Positions 59,261 to 64,000 of a stretch of 64,000 nt of DNA are shown in pieces. Location: positions 1,390,171 to 1,454,170 of the forward strand of contig NC_063046.1 of assembly GCF_018812025.1 (NCBI RefSeq). Direction: 5' to 3'. The position numbers and the translations under genes are program-made. The stretch's first letter is position 1, and the number at the start of each line of letters is the position of its first letter. The notes under the pieces were generated by a model that ran no database searches, was not told the origin of the DNA, and saw only the letters and a program-made list of their open reading frames with translations. Source of the DNA: Megalobrama amblycephala (taxonomy: Eukaryota > Chordata > Actinopteri > Cypriniformes > Xenocyprididae).

Positions 59261-61555
59261 TGACCCGTGCCGGCAAAATGAGTCGCAATGAGCAAATTTT
59301 CAAATTTGGGGCAGACGGATCTGACTTTGACCGTGAACGAGCCACCTTCCCTGGGCTGGAGCAGGAGGTCAGACAGCATGGAGCTTCAACAAACCCGCCA
59401 ATTTTCAAGGAGGAAATTCCTCCAGGGTGTCTTTCACACCTAGAGTGCACAGGATGGTGCATCCTGCCTGGGTGCACTTTGACAAAACCAGCCTGGAGGT
59501 TTTCATACTTCCACCGTGGCGGAATTTGACTTCTATGTCCACCCAGAGTGACTGTGACTGAAAAAGTGAGCCTCCCGATGGTTTGAGGAGGCCCTGGAGC
59601 CCCACTGTGAGGCCCAGTCAGAGTGACTCTGGGTGGGCACAGAATTCAAATTCCACCGCAGTGGATCCGTGCATGTCTGGGCATGTCAGATTTTCACAAT
59701 CTATATTTAAAAACCTTCAAATTGATGTATGATCTGTTGGAATCCGACACCTATCTACACCTGTTTGAAGTCAATAAAGTCAATTTTGAGAAAAATCGAG
59801 TTTTCTGAAGGTTCCAATACAAAATCACCAGCAACCATAGCTTAAAATCCCTGGAAAGAACACCTAATTTGGCACACGCCTCATCAAAACCAAATATCTA
59901 GAGGAAAATATATGAAGAGTTTGGTTTCAAAACGCTACAAATCCATATTGATTAATTTGAGTAAAAATGTGTTTTCTTTACCAAGAAAGTGGCAAGATGA
60001 AAACCACTATTTTCTGTTTCAAACGTTCACATAGCATCTATTGGTTATTTATTGGTTATAAAAACATTAGTCCGCGTGAACCGGAAGTTGCAAACGACTT
60101 TTCTCCAGTGTTGTGACGTATTTCCAAGCGAAACTGAATATTGAACAGAGGGCAGAGTTTCACTTCAGCGCTCCTCCTCTCCATCTCTGGCTCATAGCAG
60201 ACGAACGGTTGCAGAGGAGTGGTTTACGCGATTTCAACCCAAGCCGTCAAACTGACGTCATCAGAGAAGGAACGCCATTCCAGACTGGAAGTAACTTTCA
60301 GACTTTGATTAAAGATTACAGTGACAAACTATTTTTTTCTGTGTATTAACTTGCACAGATTAACTGTTCACCACAAGACTAGTAATATGCACCAACAAAG
60401 TAAATATGGTCCATTCTGATTTCATGCTGACTTTAAATTCAAATCTAGATTTTGATTTTCAAAGGTTTATTATGAACTTGGTCAATACTAATCTTGAATA
60501 CAGGCATTTGACTAAAAATACATTCAGTCGTCGCTCCCAAAATGAATTCGAGTCATCTTGTTAATGTTATAAATTAATTATGTCTCTGTTTGTCATTACT
60601 GATTAAAGAGTATCTCCTCATGTAAATGATTACATTTCGATGACTTGCGTTTCTTCCCCACCGCAGAAACCACCACAGGTTCATCAATGCCCTCAAAATT
60701 ATTCATTTTCCTGTTTTTGTTGATCACAAAGCAGATAAGGAAGATTAGGATGCCGGGTGTATTCAGAGCGCCGCCATTACTGCTTACAGAGCGCGGAATG
60801 GTGCGCTGTGATTGGCTGAGCGGATATATCGCGTTCTGCAGAGAAAGGAGACTGCCGTTTGTCGCATTTTGGAAAGAAAGGGAGGAAACATGACAGAATA
60901 ACACAACCGACAGATATCGGATTTTGCGCAAAATTAATAACTGACTTTTCAATACCGACCAGATACAATACTGATTTTGGCAGAAAATCTTTTTTTTTTC
61001 TTTTTTTTTAATGGCATTTATCGCGTTTTAGAACCAAACTCTTCATATATATATATTCAACTTTTACTTCAATATTTTGAAGTACTAATTCTGTGTAGAT
61101 GTGTATATCGGGATCGCGCTGTCTGAGGCGTCTTTGTGCGAGCGCTTCGGATCTGTCGGTCAGCGCGAGTAAGATGGTTTTGTTTACATCAGCATGAGTT
61201 TGAAAATCACATTTCATTGGTTCAGATTCATGCCATCGAGAATTCACTATGAATATTCACAAAGGTGGAATGCAGCGCTTTAAAACGATACCAAACTCGG
61301 ACTAATGAAGTTGCTGAGGGGAAGCGTGAGAGAAAAACTGCATATTTCATGGTCAAAGGAAAGGTACTCGTCTCAGAAAACGTACAAAAAGATACTTTTA
61401 GATGTTTAATTGCTATTTGGAGCACTGGGATCACTGGACGAGGGCTTAATGAACTCATTTTTGTGAAAACCTCAAATTCAACCAAAATCTAAATTTTTGA
61501 CTCGTTTTGCCTGTAGCTGGTAATTAGCCTGTGCGCATTCTGACTCATTTTGACA
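59261..61555. mobile_element. Unclassified repeat, possibly a DNA transposon
   Basis: GCCGGCAAAATGAGTCG at the left (59270) is mirrored by GACTCGTTTTGCC at 61499 and GACTCATTTTG at 61541. That suggests inverted ends, but the similarity is short. The left part contains a strong hairpin (59509-59665). The interior includes small frames on both strands, such as a minus-strand frame starting MNNFEGIDEPVVVSAVGKKR at about 60706. Superfamily unknown; it could also be two neighbouring repeats. Confidence 0.35.
59509..59665. repeat. Imperfect palindrome / hairpin
   Basis: The left arm 59509-59560 (TTCCACCGTGGCGGAATTTG, then CCACCCAGAGTGACT) pairs with the right arm 59615-59665 (AGTGACTCTGGGTGGGCAC, then CAAATTCCACCGCAGTGGA). 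The loop is about 55 nt. A smaller nested hairpin (CTCCAGGG...CCTGGAG) lies at 59430-59499. Confidence 0.75.
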
Positions 61556-61556
61556 C

Positions 61557-61560
<4 letters not shown>

Positions 61561-61614
<54 letters not shown>
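61561..61614. repeat. (TG)n microsatellite
   Basis: About 26 units. Confidence 0.95.
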
Positions 61615-61776
61615 ATGCAAGTCCATCCCTGCGAGTGTCAGTTCTTGTAGATCTTTAGTCCCGACACTGAATGTGTGAAGCAGCGCGATCAGTCGTTTAT
61701 TACCAGGAGAATCTTCTGAAGTGCCACAGACAGATGGAGAGAAAGACAGATGCTGCAGAAACTGTAAAGAAGATCC

Positions 61777-61821
<45 letters not shown>
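61777..61821. repeat. (GT)n microsatellite
   Basis: About 22 units; overlapping frames are artefacts. Confidence 0.95.
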
Positions 61822-61823
<2 letters not shown>

Positions 61824-62279
61824 ATAAAGACTGCAGCAGAAGTGCAGACGGAGGATGAGGGCGATTGAATCTGCTGGGATCGATAAGCGCGAGGTAAATA
61901 AGGCTCCCGCTGTGGTCAGGCTGCTTAACGAAGCCCTGCGCTCGTCAGGTGTGTTCAGAAAAAGACAACACCAGCCAGCCCAACATCTGTTCTCTGACGG
62001 AGGCGATATATTACATCCCGCTGCCTGAGAGCAGAGAGGTGGAGCGGACAGCAGGAGCCTGCTAAACATCCTCTGATCAGCAGCTGAAAGAACAGAACAA
62101 CACCAGAGTCATGAGCTTCCATCACCTCGTCACCTACTGCCTCATGAAGCCGGTGTGTGAAACTGTGTGTCCAGCTCTCTTCAGCGCGTAATGTTGCTGT
62201 TTGAGCATGAAAAAGATCTGCAAAGAGCGGCAGTTCTTCTCTATATCAGTGTCAGTGTTTCTGAGTTTTCTTCACAATA
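61822..62279. other. No gene seen
   Basis: Unique sequence. Confidence 0.5.
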
Positions 62280-62607
62280 TTCCTCATTTAAATAATTCAT
62301 GCGCAGAATAAAGGGGCGGGGCCTGGTGGAGTTAGTTAGTAGTGTGTTGAAACTGGCGGTGATGGTAAGGGGCGGGACATTTCCCAAACACCAATCACAA
62401 CACACCGCTCCAGCCGACCAATCAGAGCACATTGTGCTTTTCAGATTGAGGGGCTTCATAGAGACAGGAACTAAACAGAGCGTTACTGACAGACTGGGAA
62501 GAGAGGAGCTGCAACAATGGAGAATATGAGGAGAATAATCAACATTCAATCTAGTAGAGCACAAAAACTACATCAAGACTTTGAGAAATAGCATAACAGG
62601 TCCTCTT

Positions 62608-62610
<3 letters not shown>
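62280..62610 (-). mobile_element. TTAA-type MITE fragment, minus orientation
   Basis: The right end is TAACAGGTCCTCTTTAA. The complement, AAAGAGGACCTGTTATGC followed by AAAGTCTTGATGTAG and GAGCTCCTCT-like phrases, matches a known fish MITE terminus. The left end is not defined. It abuts a (CA)n tract at 62611-62645. Confidence 0.5.

Positions 62611-62645
<35 letters not shown>
62611..62645. repeat. (CA)n microsatellite
   Basis: About 17 units. Confidence 0.95.
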
Positions 62646-62646
<1 letters not shown>

Positions 62647-64000
62647 ATACGAGCATTAGATGAAATATCAGCCAACATCCAGTATCAGTAGAGAACATCC
62701 ACTGCTGAACAGACGAGAACAATCTGATTTAGAACGGCTCGTTCTTTAAAGCAAATCATCATTAGAACATACAGAATAGAATATATAGATATAAATGACA
62801 GAATACAGGCAATGGTAACTGCTGTAGTGGGAGTAGGGCTGCACATTAAACAAGTAAGCACTTCATCACAGTCAAATACAAATTCACATCTTTTATATAC
62901 TTTTGTTGTCGTACATTCTGGAACTTTTCATTGCAGCTTTTCTCTCGTCTCATCAGGATGAATCGCTCATGCTTCCTGCTCCTCACTGGTAAGCAGCTGC
63001 TACATGAATAAATGTCACTGTAATAATGAAGCTTATATATGTGGATCTAGAGACTGTTGAAAAAACAAACCATCTGTCAAAGCCGTACTAAACTATATTA
63101 GCCACCATCCTCAGGGGAGATTCTGACAGTAGGTGCATCTAAATCTAGAGACACATCAAGACCCTTGTTGCCCAGGGGAGGGGCTTATCATGCGAATTTG
63201 GCTCATTAATATGCTAAAATGATTTATTTCAGTGCATCTCCACCACAAACAGGTGAGTGGATATTATCAGTCATGATGCACAAGAAAGCTGTATGGATGG
63301 TGTGTGTGTGTGTAATGATCTCAGTGATGCATTACTGTCCTAAACGTCCTCCACACTTTGCCATCTCTGTGAACCGGCGCTGGACCCGTGAGGAACACTG
63401 ATGGACAAAATGAGCCAATCTGAATACACTAAAATGTGTGTGTGTGTTCAGAGTTCAGAGATCTTTCCCAACAACAGCTGAGCTCTGGTTATATTTATAA
63501 TATTTACATTAAGAGCCTAACGTTACATCTCATTCTGGTTTAGCTCATCCTCATGTAGATGTTTAACACAGCCATCTGCCGGTAATTTACACCAGAGACA
63601 TTTGCTCATAAACCAGCTCTAATCCAATCAGCACGAGCGACTGCACATCGCTCGTGTCGTTTAACTGATCGCTCTTAATGTGCACCCTTAATCTCTCGCC
63701 CTCCTGCTCCACGCAAATCTGATTTTACATCTGTAATTACAGAAAGAGGCCTGAGATCTCGCGTCTGACAGGCTGGAAGAGCCGCTTCATTTCGGTGAGG
63801 AAAACACACATGAAGATACATAAAACAGTCATTCAGAGCACAGAGCGACTGAGACGAATTTCCATAAACTAACAACAGTTATTTCTGCACCGCTAGCGTC
63901 AGCAAACAGTACTGCAAAAAAGAAAAACCTTCCTGAACGATCGCCGTCTGCCGCTGCTCAGACAAACAGATACTGGTTCAACCACTAATTCATTACTGTA
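62646..64000. other. Unique sequence, no firm gene
   Basis: No supported gene. Splice-like signals at 62958-62988 and 63325-63401 could join into a 35-codon frame (see findings), but this is weak. Confidence 0.4.

Overview
The window looks like teleost nuclear DNA, most likely from a carp or zebrafish relative (Cyprinidae). Evidence: dense interspersed DNA transposons of the hAT and TTAA-target types, fragments of L2-like LINEs, very many (CA)n/(GT)n and GATA-type microsatellites, AT-rich spacers and no bacterial-style gene packing. No intact host protein-coding gene can be supported. Nearly every long open frame is either a transposon relic or an artefact of a stop-free simple repeat. The window is probably intergenic or lies inside a large intron. 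Three very short exon-like segments on the minus strand (24, 30 and 36 nt) are the only weak hint of a host gene.

Layout. 1-3.5 kb: an old interspersed repeat carries a hAT-like element (334-3523), itself invaded by a foldback MITE (697-1202) and a TTAA-flanked piggyBac-like element (1862-3313). 4.4-4.7 kb: exon-like segments on the minus strand. 5.4-6.8 kb: a TTAA element nested in an older MITE. 7-13.5 kb: mostly unique sequence with microsatellites. 13.5-15.2 kb: a hAT-like element with an 8-bp target duplication. 16-26 kb: scattered repeats, a LINE fragment (17.56 kb) and a short MITE (19.5 kb). 26.1-27.2 kb: a 1.06-kb seven-base minisatellite. 27.6-29.5 kb: a TTAA MITE interrupted by a second, inverted copy of the 1.86-kb element. 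30.5 kb: a relative of the first hAT element that lacks the insertion (an empty-site paralogue). 35.1-36.7 kb: a large inverted repeat. 38.3-39.8 kb: nested DNA transposons. 42.1-43.1 kb: a hAT-like element. 45.1-45.9 kb: a minus-strand LINE relic. 46.5-47.2 kb: a TTAA MITE. 51.9-52.7 and 55.1-56.2 kb: two L2-like reverse-transcriptase relics, the first carrying an antisense LINE 3' UTR segment inside its reading frame. 57.0-57.5 kb: a TTAA MITE. 59.3-61.5 kb: an unclassified repeat with an internal hairpin. 62-64 kb: MITE remnant, microsatellites and unique sequence.

The genes present are relics of mobile elements and show no sign of working together as a pathway. The main value of the window is its stratigraphy: target-site duplications, empty sites and nesting give the relative order of many insertions. 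Family names rest on recognisable termini, target duplications and protein motifs seen by eye; no alignment or database search was run.
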